From Tistrella mobilis (lineage in GTDB: Bacteria; Pseudomonadota; Alphaproteobacteria; Tistrellales; Tistrellaceae), in NCBI RefSeq assembly GCF_041468085.1, contig NZ_CP121017.1:4499501-4563500 (forward strand): 64,000 bases of DNA, given 5' to 3'. Positions 52,391 to 62,384 of this stretch are shown here, piece by piece. Position numbers and translations under genes: made by a program. The notes under the pieces were generated by a model. It saw only the letters and a program-made list of their open reading frames with translations, made no database searches and was not told the DNA's origin. How positions within the stretch are numbered: the first letter of the stretch is position 1; each line of letters starts with the position of its first letter.

Positions 52391-53233
52391 ATGACCGAGA
52401 TCGCCCCTGCCGAGACTGCCGCCCCGACCACCCCCAAGGTGCAGGACCATCTGATCCCCACGCCCAGGGGCCGGATCTTCACCTGCAGCTGGACGCCCGC
52501 CGGTTCCGAGGAAGGGGCTGAGGGCGGTGGGGTGCCCATTCTGCTCTTCCATGATTCGCTCGGCTGCGTCGCGCTCTGGCGCAGCTTTCCGGAACGGCTC
52601 GCCGCCGCCACCGGCCGGCGGGTGATCGCCTATGACCGGCTGGGCTTCGGCCGTTCCGATCCCCATCCCGGACTGCTGCCGGTCGATTTTATCGCCGCCG
52701 AGGCGCGCGAGGCGGTGCCGGCGATCTGTGAAGCGCTCGGCATCGACGGCTTCATCGCCTGCGGCCACAGTGTCGGCGGCGGCATGGGCATCCACACTGC
52801 CGCCACCCTTGCCGAGCGCTGCCGGGCGCTGGTGACCATTGCCGCACAGGCCTTCGTCGAGGACCGGACCATCGCCGGGATAGAGGTCGCCAAAGCCGGC
52901 TTCCAGCGGCCTGAGGAGCTGGCAAAACTCGCCCGCTATCATGGCGACAAGGCGCGCTGGGTGGTCGACGCCTGGACCGAGACCTGGCTGTCACCCGTCT
53001 TCGCCGACTGGACGGTGGATGCGGCCCGCGCCCGGGTGCGCTGCCCGGTGCTCGCGATCCATGGCGAGCTTGACGAATACGGCTCGACCGAACATCCCCG
53101 CCGCATTGCCGGCACCACCGGCACCGCACGCATCCTGGCCGGCATCGGCCATGTGCCTCACCGCGAATGCGAGGCCGAACTGATCGGGCTGATCAGCGGC
53201 TTTCTGGCCGGGGCCGTGCCGGCCGCGGACTGA
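52391..53233 (+). CDS. Alpha/beta hydrolase
   Basis: A 280-residue alpha/beta-fold hydrolase. The oxyanion region is ILLFHDSLGCVALW, the nucleophile elbow ACGHSVGGGMGIH, the acid Asp in LAIHGELDEYGSTEH and the base His in GIGHVPHRE. Substrate unknown. The start is the ATG at 52391. It diverges from the DUF427 gene and its 3' end overlaps the convergent membrane-protein gene by 41 bp. Confidence 0.88.
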   Translation: MTEIAPAETAAPTTPKVQDHLIPTPRGRIFTCSWTPAGSEEGAEGGGVPILLFHDSLGCVALWRSFPERLAAATGRRVIAYDRLGFGRSDPHPGLLPVDFIAAEAREAVPAICEALGIDGFIACGHSVGGGMGIHTAATLAERCRALVTIAAQAFVEDRTIAGIEVAKAGFQRPEELAKLARYHGDKARWVVDAWTETWLSPVFADWTVDAARARVRCPVLAIHGELDEYGSTEHPRRIAGTTGTARILAGIGHVPHRECEAELIGLISGFLAGAVPAAD

Positions 53234-53951
53234 TCTGCCGCCCGGCCGTCACCCGCGCGACCAGTGCCGGCGGGATCACCGGATTGACGATCTGGATCAG
53301 CACCAGCAGCCCCGTCCCGATCCGCCCCGCCAGAAAGGCGAGCAGAGAGCCCATCAGCACGGCGTGCAGCAGCACCCCGCCCGCAACCGTGCCCGCAACC
53401 GCCCGCCGGCCCAGATCGGGCCGGCCCAGTGCCATGCGGAAACTCCACACCGACAGCGGCAGAAACAGAACCAGCGCGGTCACCAGACCGGGGTTATAGG
53501 CCCCCTCCACCACGGCCGGCACCAGATGGGCCATGGTGTTCACCGCCGGCACCCCCAGCCAGGCCAGCGCCAGCGCCGGCCGCCGCCGCCCCAGCAGCGC
53601 ACAGACGGGCCCCGCCAGCCAGACCACCGGGATGTTCACGGCGGTGATGAAGGCCTCAGGGATCGGACAGGCGGCGGGATCCGGAAAGCCGAAGGTGGCG
53701 CACAGCATGCCCCGGAAGGCATAGGGCACCCCCAGCGCATCGACGCCGTGCTCCTCCACCTGATGGAACAGATAGGCCAGCGTCCCCGCCCAGCACAGCC
53801 AGACCGGATCCCGCCAGCGCGTGACGGAACGGTCTCCCCGCAATCCCCCACCGGCCAGCGCGATCGCCAGCGGCACCGCCAGCACCAGCCCGATCCAGGG
53901 CCAGAGGTGCGAGAAGGTCATGGACGGGGAGAAGAGATCGGCGACGGGCAT
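53193..53951 (-). CDS. HXXEE domain membrane protein
   Basis: A 252-residue (or 242 if started at the second Met) membrane protein with about six helices. The motif LFHQVEEHGVDALG matches the HXXEE family, and VNTMAHLVPAVVEG contains a second conserved Asn/His region. HXXEE proteins may be metal-dependent membrane hydrolases; function not established. The basic C-terminal tail (SPRPARPRPESR) lies in the overlap with the convergent hydrolase gene. Confidence 0.75.
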   Translation of the reverse strand: MPVADLFSPSMTFSHLWPWIGLVLAVPLAIALAGGGLRGDRSVTRWRDPVWLCWAGTLAYLFHQVEEHGVDALGVPYAFRGMLCATFGFPDPAACPIPEAFITAVNIPVVWLAGPVCALLGRRRPALALAWLGVPAVNTMAHLVPAVVEGAYNPGLVTALVLFLPLSVWSFRMALGRPDLGRRAVAGTVAGGVLLHAVLMGSLLAFLAGRIGTGLLVLIQIVNPVIPPALVARVTAGRQISPRPARPRPESR

Positions 53952-54111
53952 GGGGGCATCTCCGTCATGTCTGGCGCTTGCGTTTTCCCGGTGCCCGGTG
54001 CGCCGGCTGCCATGACTGCGGCTCTACGGGAGTCATAGTATGACCTGCCGCCCGTTCCACGGCATCATGGTTCAGCCTCGCCTTGAAGATTAACCTTGAA
54101 GGTGTATATGA

Positions 54112-54582
54112 ATGTCTGTCAAGCTCAAGCCGCATCACTCTCTGGCGGCTGCCGGCTCCTGTGATTGCCGGAAGGCGGCGATGACCGAAACGCGTATTCA
54201 CCCCGAAACCGGCAAGACGCTCCGACGCGATGTCCGTCCGCAGACGGTACGATTCGGGTCGATGTCGCGGCGTGTTGACGTGCCGGGCTGGTACCCCGAC
54301 GACGACAGCGATTCCATCCACTCCGGCACCGATCTCGCCGAATCCGACCGCGCCTTCCAGGAGCTGAAAGCGGCCTATGCCGCACATGTTCGCAGGGTCC
54401 GCAAGCGCCTGAACCTCACCCAGGAAGAAGCCGGCCACCTGATCGGCGGCGGCCGCCGCGCCTTCCAGAAATACGAAAGCGGCGCCATGCCTCCGAGCGA
54501 TGCGGCCGTGGGTTTGATCGAAATCCTCGCCCGACATCCGGAGGAGGTGGAGTTTTTGAAAGTGATGCGGGCGGAGAGGTAG
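54112..54582 (+). CDS. MqsA-like antitoxin/HTH protein (orphan)
   Basis: Up to 156 residues. The core from residue 24 reads TETRIHPETGKTLRRDVRPQTVRFG, DVPGWYPDDDSDSIHSGTDL, then a C-terminal HTH (VRKRLNLTQEEAGHLIGGGRRAFQKYESGAMPPS), matching YgiT/MqsA-type antitoxins without a full N-terminal zinc domain. The ATG at 54112 has GAAGG upstream; 54181 is an alternative start that fits homologues better. No toxin gene is found in the 160 bp upstream, so it appears solitary. Confidence 0.72.
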   Translation: MSVKLKPHHSLAAAGSCDCRKAAMTETRIHPETGKTLRRDVRPQTVRFGSMSRRVDVPGWYPDDDSDSIHSGTDLAESDRAFQELKAAYAAHVRRVRKRLNLTQEEAGHLIGGGRRAFQKYESGAMPPSDAAVGLIEILARHPEEVEFLKVMRAER

Positions 54583-54662
54583 ATTTTCCACAAGAAAAAG
54601 CTTTTAAGGCGATGGCCGTCGCAGGCTGCATGCTGTGCGACGCTATTTGCAGCCGTTGCTGC

Positions 54663-55571
54663 CTAGGGTTGAGAAAAAAGGTTCTCCACCCGTTGAAAGG
54701 ACTGTCTATGCTCTGACGCGTATCGGACCTTCGCAGCAATGATATCGGGAATCGACAGTCTGCGTGCAAGCGCGTCGTAGATGTCTTTCCCATCAGCCAG
54801 AATAATTCTTTTGGCTGTGAACGCCTTAAGACCGACGTCAGTAAAACCATTGAAGCTGATGAACAGCCCCCGCGTCCATTCGGGACGTTCGCTGACTTTG
54901 CCCTGGAAGGCATGAAGGGTGGCGGCGTCGGTCCTCGCCTGATGCCATTTTGCCTCCAGCAGATAAATGTCACCACCAAGCTGAAACGAACCGTCGATCT
55001 GCTCGCCGACGACCCTGAAACCGGCACGAGCATCCATATTCCAGGCATTGAAAAGATCAGTCAGAAACGTTTCGAAGTGACGACCTCTAGCCTGAGGCTC
55101 ATCCGACATGCACCAAAGAGCAAGAAAGCGTTCCCCAAGAGCATGCAACGCTGCCGGCTCGGGACGAGTCACTCTCGATGTATCCCGCGATGCCGCTGCA
55201 GGATCTTTGGTGGGCGAGCCATAGTCTGGCAGAGGAGGACCACCAAGCCGCTCCACAATCAGACTCAATTGGTGACGTGCATTGACAACCGTTTCCGCCC
55301 TCTTTTGCCCGATCCGATCCGACTCGCGATACTCCCACAGAGCCGCAAGAGCTTTAGCGATGGCTGGTGCCTGCCCCTCGATTAGAAAGGTACGAAGGCG
55401 TTTCCCCTTGCTGTTGCCATTGATGGCGTAAGTGTCGTCATATATATCTACCCCCACCTCACGCCGGAAAAAATCCGCAAATTCAGCATTCGTGAAATCA
55501 AGGACGTATCCGGGACTTGTCTCGAATAATTGACCCACAACTTTTAATTCAACAGGCCTTAATTTCTCCAT
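54663..55571 (-). CDS. PD-(D/E)XK (Mrr-like) nuclease protein
   Basis: A 302-residue protein. The C-terminal half has the Mrr-type nuclease core: GRHFETFLTDLFNAW (Glu167), VGEQIDGSFQLGGDIYLLEAKW with D193, E206 and K208, and LHAFQGKVSERPEWTRGLFISFNGF. The N-terminal half (VGQLFETSPGYVLDFTNAEFADFFRREVGVDIYD) is an unfamiliar alpha-helical domain. It may be a restriction or anti-phage nuclease (inference). GC content is clearly lower than in flanking genes, and it lies beside tRNA-Arg, both signs of transfer. The ATG at 55571 has GAGGGG upstream. Confidence 0.75.
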   Translation of the reverse strand: MEKLRPVELKVVGQLFETSPGYVLDFTNAEFADFFRREVGVDIYDDTYAINGNSKGKRLRTFLIEGQAPAIAKALAALWEYRESDRIGQKRAETVVNARHQLSLIVERLGGPPLPDYGSPTKDPAAASRDTSRVTRPEPAALHALGERFLALWCMSDEPQARGRHFETFLTDLFNAWNMDARAGFRVVGEQIDGSFQLGGDIYLLEAKWHQARTDAATLHAFQGKVSERPEWTRGLFISFNGFTDVGLKAFTAKRIILADGKDIYDALARRLSIPDIIAAKVRYASEHRQSFQRVENLFSQP

Positions 55572-55859
55572 TTTACCCCTCTTCCACCGATCCACATGAA
55601 AGATCTATTCTTCTAAACAACACCACTGAATTGCCCTTTCACTCCCGAACGAAAGCCCTCGGCCAGGGACCGATACCCGCCCATTCAGCCGCTCCGATTT
55701 GTCGAGAACGCGCAATTAAGCGCCAGCTCCATCGCGTGCCGCGCGTTACATAAGATAGGCAGCGCCAGCGTACCCCGCTTGGCGCGCAGATTCTCGCCAA
55801 CGGCTAGAAAGTCATAAATGACTCTACAGCCCAAATTAGTAGAAAACGATCGGGAAAAA
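55572..55859. other. Low-GC gap between nuclease gene and tRNA-Arg
   Basis: About 290 bp with no supportable gene. Base composition is lower in GC than the window. It probably holds the nuclease promoter and may be a remnant of an integrated element; I found no copy of the tRNA 3' end at the other side of the island. Confidence 0.4.
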
Positions 55860-55936
55860 TGGCGCACTCGACAGGATTCGAACCTGTGACCTCCGCCTTC
55901 GGAGGGCGGCGCTCTATCCAACTGAGCTACGAGTGC
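55860..55936 (-). tRNA. tRNA-Arg (CCG)
   Basis: A complete 77-nt cloverleaf with the CCA end encoded. Acceptor stem GCACTCG/CGAGTGC, D-loop AGCTCAGTTGGATAGAGC, anticodon loop CTCCGAA giving anticodon CCG for codon CGG, T-loop TTCGAAT in an ACAGG/CCTGT stem. Confidence 0.97.
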
Positions 55937-56072
55937 GTGGCCGGGGCGAACCTGCGGCGGACGGCGGGGGTGGCCCCCGGCGTCGAGGCCTGGACATTAG
56001 CCGAAGGCGGCGGCGGCGTAAAGTGTTTCGCGCGGGGTTTTGACAGGGGGTGACGGCCGGGGGTGCCGCCGG

Positions 56073-57053
<981 letters not shown>

Positions 57054-57279
57054 CGGCGGGGCTTTCCTGGCGGCGGTCACCGGCTGCCGGGCTTCGGGCC
57101 CGGCCGGAGGCCGCGGGACGCACTTGCGCATGGGCCGACCTTGGGTATCATCGGGCCACCGTCCGGTCAACGCCGGCCGGCCGGGGTGCCATCGGCACGA
57201 TGCATGCCCCGGGCCAGGCCTCCGGTCGGACCGGTCCCACAACATATATCGTGTTCAGGCGACATCCGAGGCGAGAAAC

Positions 57280-57459
57280 ATGGAACCCGTTGAGACCATC
57301 ATCGTCGAGCAGACCCAGCTCGCATGCGACGGCGGCGTCGGCGCCCTCGGCCATCCGCGGGTCTTCCTGAACATGGAAGGCAAGGGCTATGTCGACTGCC
57401 CCTATTGCGGGCGTCACTATGTGCTGAAGCCCGGCGCCAAGGCATCGCACGGCCACTGA
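57280..57459 (+). CDS. Small zf-CHCC zinc-finger protein
   Basis: A 59-residue protein with the zf-CHCC pattern: LACDGGVGALGHPRVFLNMEGKGYVDCPYCGRHYVL, whose Cys-His-Cys-Cys would bind one zinc. It resembles the NDUFS6-like C-terminal zinc domain of respiratory complex I, and free-standing copies are common in Alphaproteobacteria. The sequence ends in KASHGH. Confidence 0.9.
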   Translation: MEPVETIIVEQTQLACDGGVGALGHPRVFLNMEGKGYVDCPYCGRHYVLKPGAKASHGH

Positions 57460-57670
57460 GCCGGCAGCCGGACGCCACCAGCCGACATCCCGAACCCGGG
57501 TCGCCTGCCGCGACCCGGGTTCTTTGCGTTTGCACCGGCTGCCGACGACGCGGGCGCCCCTTGTTCCATGTCCGTTCGCGGATGGGTTCCGGGCGGCTTT
57601 CATGCCATACTGCCCGCCGCGATGCCCGCGGCCTTCATATCCCAGACTTCCCGGAGCCGAGACGGTAGAG

Positions 57671-60487
57671 ATGAGCGACCAGACCCCGAGCCCCCAGAGC
57701 CCCCTCTACCTCGTCGACGGATCGGGCTACATCTTCCGGGCCTTCCATGCCCTGCCGCCGCTGAACCGCCCCGACGGCACCCCGGTCAACGCGGTCTACG
57801 GCTTCTGTTCCATGCTGTTGAAGCTGATCGAGGATCTGAAGGCCGAGCGGCTGGCGGTGATCTTCGATGCCGGCCGGGTGAGCTTCCGCAACGAAATCTA
57901 TCCCGACTACAAGGCCCATCGCCCCGAGCCGCCGGAAGAGCTGGTGCCCCAGTTCCCGCTGATCCGCGACGCCACCCGCGCCTTCGCCCTGCCCTGTATC
58001 GAGCTTCCCGGCTTTGAGGCCGACGACCTGATCGCGAGCTATGCGAAAGCGGCACGCGAGGCGGGCCAGGAGGTGGTGATCGTCTCGGCCGACAAGGACC
58101 TCATGCAGCTGATCCAGGACGGCGTGTCGCTGATGGATCCCATGAAGGCCAAGAAGATCGGTCTTGAAGAGGTGATGGCCAAATTCGGCGTCGCCCCCGA
58201 CAAGGTGGTCGACGTTCAGGCGCTGGCGGGCGATTCCACCGACAACGTGCCGGGCGTGCCCGGCATCGGGGTCAAGACCGCCGCGCAGCTGATCGGCGAA
58301 TATGGCGATCTGGACACGCTGCTCGCCCGCGCCGGCGAGATCAAGCAGCCAAAGCGCCGCCAGACCCTGATCGAGAATGCCGACAAGGCGCGGGTCTCCC
58401 GCGAGCTGGTCCGGCTGCGCGACGATGTCGAGCTGCCCGACCCGCTGGACAGCCTGCATGTCGGCCAGATGAGCGCCGAGGTCGTGCTCTCCTTCCTGGA
58501 GCAACAGGGCTTCACCTCGCTGGTGGCCAAGCTGCGGCCGCATCTGGGCGCCTCTAAACCCGCCCATGGCGGCAGCGCCGGCTCCGCCGCGGCGGCGGCC
58601 GTGGAGGATGTGCGCGCGGCGGTGCGCGACTATGAACTTGTCCAGGACGAACCAGCCCTCACCCGCTGGATCGAGATGGCGACCGAGGCCGGCATCGTCG
58701 GTTTCGACACCGAGACCACCAGCCTCGACGCCCATCGTGCCGTGCTGGTCGGCTTCTCGCTGGCGATCGCCCCCGGCCGGGCCTGCTATGTGCCGCTGCG
58801 CCATGTGGCGCCCCGCAAGGCCCGGCAGGGCGCGCTCGACCTGGGAGCGGCAGGCGAAGCCGAGACGGATGAGGGGGCGCCCGAGCAGATCCCTGTCGAG
58901 CGGGCGATCACCCTGCTCCGGCCGCTGCTCGAAGCGCCGGGGGTGCTCAAGGTCGGCCAGAACATCAAATACGACATGATCGTCATGGCGCGCGAGGGCG
59001 TCGAGATCGCGCCGATCGACGACACCATGGTGATGTCCTATGCGCTCGACGGCACCCGCCACGGCCATGGCATGGACGAGCTGGCCCAGATCCATCTGGG
59101 CGTGACGCCCATCTCTTATGACGAGGTCACCGGCAAGGGCCGCGACCGGATCGGCTTCGACGAGGTGCCGCTGGATCGCGCCCGCGACTATGCCGCCGAG
59201 GATGCCGACGTCACGCTGAACCTGCACCGGCTGCTGAAGCCGCGTCTTGGTCCCGAAGGCGTGCGGGCGCTTTACGAGCGCACCGACCGGGCGCTGGTAC
59301 CGGTGCTCGCGCGGATGGAACGGCGCGGCATCCGTATCGACCGCGACATGCTGGGCAAGGCCTCGCGTGAGTTTGCCGACGGCATGGCGGCGCTGGAGGC
59401 ACGCATCCACGAGCTTGCCGGCGAAAGCTTCAATGTCGGCAGCCCGAAGCAGCTGGGCGAGATCCTGTTCGACAAGCTGAGCCTGCCCGGGGGCAAGAAG
59501 GGCAAGACCGGCGCCTATGCCACCGGCGCCGACATCCTGCAGAAGCTGGCAGCCGACGGCCATGAACTGCCGGCGAAGGTGCTGGACTGGCGCCAGCTCG
59601 CCAAGCTCAAGAACACCTATGCAGATGCGCTCGCCGAGGCGGTGAACCCCGAGACCGGCCGCATCCACACCAGTTTTGCGCTGACGGTCACCACCACCGG
59701 CCGGTTGTCTTCGAACGACCCCAATCTTCAGAACATTCCCATCCGCACCGAGGAAGGCCGGCGGATCCGCCGCGCCTTCGTGCCCGAGGCCGGCCATGTG
59801 CTGATGTCGGCCGACTACAGCCAGATCGAACTGCGCCTGCTGGCCGATATCGCCAACATCCAGGCCCTGCGCCAGGCCTTCCGCGAGGGTATCGACATCC
59901 ATGCCCTGACCGCCTCTCAGGTCTTCGGCGTGCCGGTGGAGGGGATGGACCCGATCACCCGCCGCCGGGCCAAGGCGATCAATTTCGGCATCATCTACGG
60001 TATCAGCGCCTTCGGCCTGGCCCAGCAGCTCGACATCCCGCAATCCGAGGCCAAGCGCTATATCGAGGCCTATTTCGAGCGCTATCCCGGCATTCGCGAC
60101 TATATGGAGCGGGCCAAGGCCGATGCCCGCGCCCATGGCTTCGTGACCACGATCTTCGGCCGCAAATGCTGGACGCCCGACATCGCCGCCAAAAATCCCG
60201 CACTCAGGGCCTTTGCCGAGCGTGCGGCGATCAACGCACCGCTTCAGGGCTCCGCCGCCGACATCGTCCGGCTCGCCATGGTGGCGCTGGATCGCGCGCT
60301 GGAGGCAAGCCCGCTCGGTGCGCGCATGCTGCTCCAGGTCCATGACGAAATCCTGCTGGAGGTACCCGAGGCCGAGGTCGAGGAGACTGCGGCACTGGTC
60401 AAGCAGGTGATGGAGGATGTGGTGTCGCGGCCCGTGCCCTATGTCGTCGAAGTCGGCACCGGGCTCGACTGGGATGCGGCACATTGA
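57671..60487 (+). CDS. polA: DNA polymerase I
   Basis: A 938-residue enzyme with all three activities. The 5' nuclease domain (1 to about 300) begins PLYLVDGSGYIFRAFHALPPLN and has VVIVSADKDLMQL and ALAGDSTDNVPGVPGIGVKTA. The 3'-5' exonuclease (about 320-520) keeps GFDTETTSLD and NIKYDMIVM, so proofreading is probably intact. The polymerase (about 545-938) has TGRLSSNDPNLQNIPIR, MSADYSQIELRLLAD, NFGIIYGISAFGLA and VHDEILLEVPE. It replaces primers and fills repair gaps. alkA follows immediately. Confidence 0.97.
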   Translation: MSDQTPSPQSPLYLVDGSGYIFRAFHALPPLNRPDGTPVNAVYGFCSMLLKLIEDLKAERLAVIFDAGRVSFRNEIYPDYKAHRPEPPEELVPQFPLIRDATRAFALPCIELPGFEADDLIASYAKAAREAGQEVVIVSADKDLMQLIQDGVSLMDPMKAKKIGLEEVMAKFGVAPDKVVDVQALAGDSTDNVPGVPGIGVKTAAQLIGEYGDLDTLLARAGEIKQPKRRQTLIENADKARVSRELVRLRDDVELPDPLDSLHVGQMSAEVVLSFLEQQGFTSLVAKLRPHLGASKPAHGGSAGSAAAAAVEDVRAAVRDYELVQDEPALTRWIEMATEAGIVGFDTETTSLDAHRAVLVGFSLAIAPGRACYVPLRHVAPRKARQGALDLGAAGEAETDEGAPEQIPVERAITLLRPLLEAPGVLKVGQNIKYDMIVMAREGVEIAPIDDTMVMSYALDGTRHGHGMDELAQIHLGVTPISYDEVTGKGRDRIGFDEVPLDRARDYAAEDADVTLNLHRLLKPRLGPEGVRALYERTDRALVPVLARMERRGIRIDRDMLGKASREFADGMAALEARIHELAGESFNVGSPKQLGEILFDKLSLPGGKKGKTGAYATGADILQKLAADGHELPAKVLDWRQLAKLKNTYADALAEAVNPETGRIHTSFALTVTTTGRLSSNDPNLQNIPIRTEEGRRIRRAFVPEAGHVLMSADYSQIELRLLADIANIQALRQAFREGIDIHALTASQVFGVPVEGMDPITRRRAKAINFGIIYGISAFGLAQQLDIPQSEAKRYIEAYFERYPGIRDYMERAKADARAHGFVTTIFGRKCWTPDIAAKNPALRAFAERAAINAPLQGSAADIVRLAMVALDRALEASPLGARMLLQVHDEILLEVPEAEVEETAALVKQVMEDVVSRPVPYVVEVGTGLDWDAAH

Positions 60488-60492
60488 CGGCG

Positions 60493-61476
60493 ATGCCTGC
60501 AGATCCCGGAACCGTCGAGGCGATCGCCCCCGGCCGGATCCGGCTGCCGGCGGGCATCGACCTCGTCACCGCCTTCGCCGGCCTCGCTGCCCATGGCGAT
60601 GACGGGCTGGTGCGGCTCGACGGCGACCGGCTCTATACGATCGAGCGGGTTGAGCGGGCACCGGTGGCGGTGGAGACCGTCCTTTCTCCCGATTCCCGGG
60701 GCGAGTTGCGGGTGATGGTGGAGACCGGCGCGGCCGATCTGCTTGAGGTGGCAACCCGCGCCATCGCTGCCCGCCTGCATCTGCCGGGCGCAGCCTTCGC
60801 GGCGCTCGCTGCCGGTGATCCGGTGATCGGCCGGATCGCCGCCACCCAGGGGGTGCGCCCCACCCTGCTCTACCCAGAGCCGATGGTGGTGATGCTGCGC
60901 ACGATCAGCGCCCAGCTGGTCAACCTCGCCTGGGCCGCCACCACCCGCCGCCGTCTGGCAGAGGCCTTCGGCATCCGTCGGCCGGTCGGCACCGGCTGGG
61001 TGATCGATATCGATCCCGCCCGGATCGCCGCGATCGACCCCGAGGAGATCAAGGCCCTCCAATTCACCGGCGCCAAGGCAAGGGCGATCGTGAGCGTGGC
61101 CCGGGCGATCGTCGACGGCCGGCTGGACGCAGCCGCCATGGCCGCGGCCGAAACGCCGGAGATCCGCCGCAGGCTGACCGCCATCTCCGGCATCGGCGAC
61201 TGGACCGCGGACTGGGTGCTGGCGCGCGGCCTGGGCCGGCCGGTGGTCGCCACCGGCGATCTGGGCGTACGCAAGGCGGTGGCACGCGCCTATCACGATA
61301 CCGAGATCATTCCCGCGGCCGAGGTCGCCCGCACCACCGCCCATTGGGGGGCCGCGGCCCTCGACGCCCAGACGCTGCTGCTCTCCACCCTCGGTACCGC
61401 CGGGGCCGAGGGCGCCACCCCGCGGCTCACCCGCAAGCGGGCTGCCGCCACCCCGCCGGAGGAGAAACGTCCATGA
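60493..61476 (+). CDS. alkA: DNA-3-methyladenine glycosylase II (AlkA-like)
   Basis: A 327-residue HhH-GPD glycosylase that removes alkylated bases. An AlkA-like N-terminal domain precedes MVVMLRTISAQLVNLAWAATTRRRLAEAFG; the helix-hairpin-helix is LTAISGIGDWTADWVLARGLG and the catalytic Asp lies in VVATGDLGVRKAVARAY. The ATG at 60493 comes 5 bases after the polA stop. Grouping with polA forms a small base-excision repair operon and complements ada at 29425. Confidence 0.9.
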   Translation: MPADPGTVEAIAPGRIRLPAGIDLVTAFAGLAAHGDDGLVRLDGDRLYTIERVERAPVAVETVLSPDSRGELRVMVETGAADLLEVATRAIAARLHLPGAAFAALAAGDPVIGRIAATQGVRPTLLYPEPMVVMLRTISAQLVNLAWAATTRRRLAEAFGIRRPVGTGWVIDIDPARIAAIDPEEIKALQFTGAKARAIVSVARAIVDGRLDAAAMAAAETPEIRRRLTAISGIGDWTADWVLARGLGRPVVATGDLGVRKAVARAYHDTEIIPAAEVARTTAHWGAAALDAQTLLLSTLGTAGAEGATPRLTRKRAAATPPEEKRP

Positions 61477-61949
61477 GCGGCCGCATCCACCGCTACACCA
61501 CTGAAACCGTCTGGACCGGCGATACCGGCCAGGGCACTGCAGGCTATCGCAGCTATTCCCGCGACCACGACCTGAAGATCCCGGGTAAGCCGGTCATCGC
61601 CGGCTCGTCGGACCCGGCCTTCCGTGGTGATGCCATGCGTCACAATCCGGAAGACCTGCTGGTCGCCTCGGCCTCTGCCTGCCATATGCTCTGGTACCTG
61701 CATCTGGCCAGCACCAAGGGCATCGTCGTGCGCGGCTACACCGATGCCGCCGAGGGCGAGATGACCGAACGCGCCGATGGCGGCGGCGCCTTCACCCGCA
61801 TCCGGCTCCGGCCGCAGGTGACCATCTCGGCCGGCGATCCGACGATGGCGCGGGCCCTGCACGCCGAGGCGCATCATCTCTGCTTCATCGCCAACAGCCT
61901 CAACTGCCCGATCGACATCGAGGATACGGTCGAACTCGTGAGCGCCTGA
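61473..61949 (+). CDS. OsmC family peroxiredoxin-like protein
   Basis: A 158-residue OsmC/Ohr-type protein. The peroxidatic cysteine region is LLVASASACHMLWYLHLAS, and the second Cys is in HHLCFIANSLNCPIDIE. These proteins reduce organic hydroperoxides. Its ATG overlaps the alkA stop (ATGA) and GGAGGAG precedes it, so it is translationally coupled to the repair genes. Confidence 0.92.
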   Translation: MSGRIHRYTTETVWTGDTGQGTAGYRSYSRDHDLKIPGKPVIAGSSDPAFRGDAMRHNPEDLLVASASACHMLWYLHLASTKGIVVRGYTDAAEGEMTERADGGGAFTRIRLRPQVTISAGDPTMARALHAEAHHLCFIANSLNCPIDIEDTVELVSA

Positions 61950-61955
61950 ACCGCA

Positions 61956-62243
61956 TCAGCTGCCGTAGATCTGCCCCTGCGCGACCGAGATCCAGTCGAT
62001 GCCGGCACCGCCGGTGACACGATCCAGTGCCGCATCGTCAATGGCGCCGTCGGGGCCGATCGCGTCTCGCGCCGCCTCGATGCGCGCCAGAATCTCGGGC
62101 GCCAGAACAAAGCCATGCGCCCCGGCCGCCGCCGTCAGCACGGCCTCGCGGGCCGCCGGCGTCGCCGCATCGGCAAAGGCCGCAGCAAGCCCCGGATCGG
62201 CCGCAAGCAGATCGACGAGACGACGGGCGCTGTCATCGGACAT
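61956..62243 (-). CDS. Nif11-like RiPP precursor peptide
   Basis: A 95-residue peptide with a Nif11-type leader: ARRLVDLLAADPGLAAAF, AREAVLTAAAGAHGFVLAPE, an acidic helix, and the leader end AALDRVTGG with the double Gly at 78-79, a typical protease/exporter cleavage site. The putative core is the last 16 residues, AGIDWISVAQGQIYGS, which lacks Cys and has one Ser at each end region, one Trp and one Tyr. No maturation enzyme or exporter is encoded in the window. AGGATG precedes the ATG. It converges on osmC with a 6-bp gap. Confidence 0.7.
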   Translation of the reverse strand: MSDDSARRLVDLLAADPGLAAAFADAATPAAREAVLTAAAGAHGFVLAPEILARIEAARDAIGPDGAIDDAALDRVTGGAGIDWISVAQGQIYGS

Positions 62244-62321
62244 GGGGCATCCTGCAATAGACGTAGCTGTCGGCGGATTTCATCCTGGCATCATGCCTGC
62301 CGGCTGCATACGAAACACAAA

Positions 62322-62349
62322 CGGCCGGTCGACAGTCATCGACCGGCCG
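62322..62349 (-). terminator. Intrinsic terminator after DUF1150 gene
   Basis: A perfect 11-bp stem CGGCCGGTCGA with TCGACCGGCCG; on the minus strand it is followed by TTTGTGTTT. It closes the hsp20-DUF1150 transcript and separates it from the Nif11-like gene. Confidence 0.75.
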
Positions 62350-62384
62350 GGAATGACAGCGGGGAAGATCGCCGGCAGCGGCGA

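Noticed and set aside
57635-60484. A 949-codon minus-strand open frame antisense to polA
   Set aside because: polA on the plus strand has every expected motif; the antisense product resembles no protein and reflects third-position GC bias.
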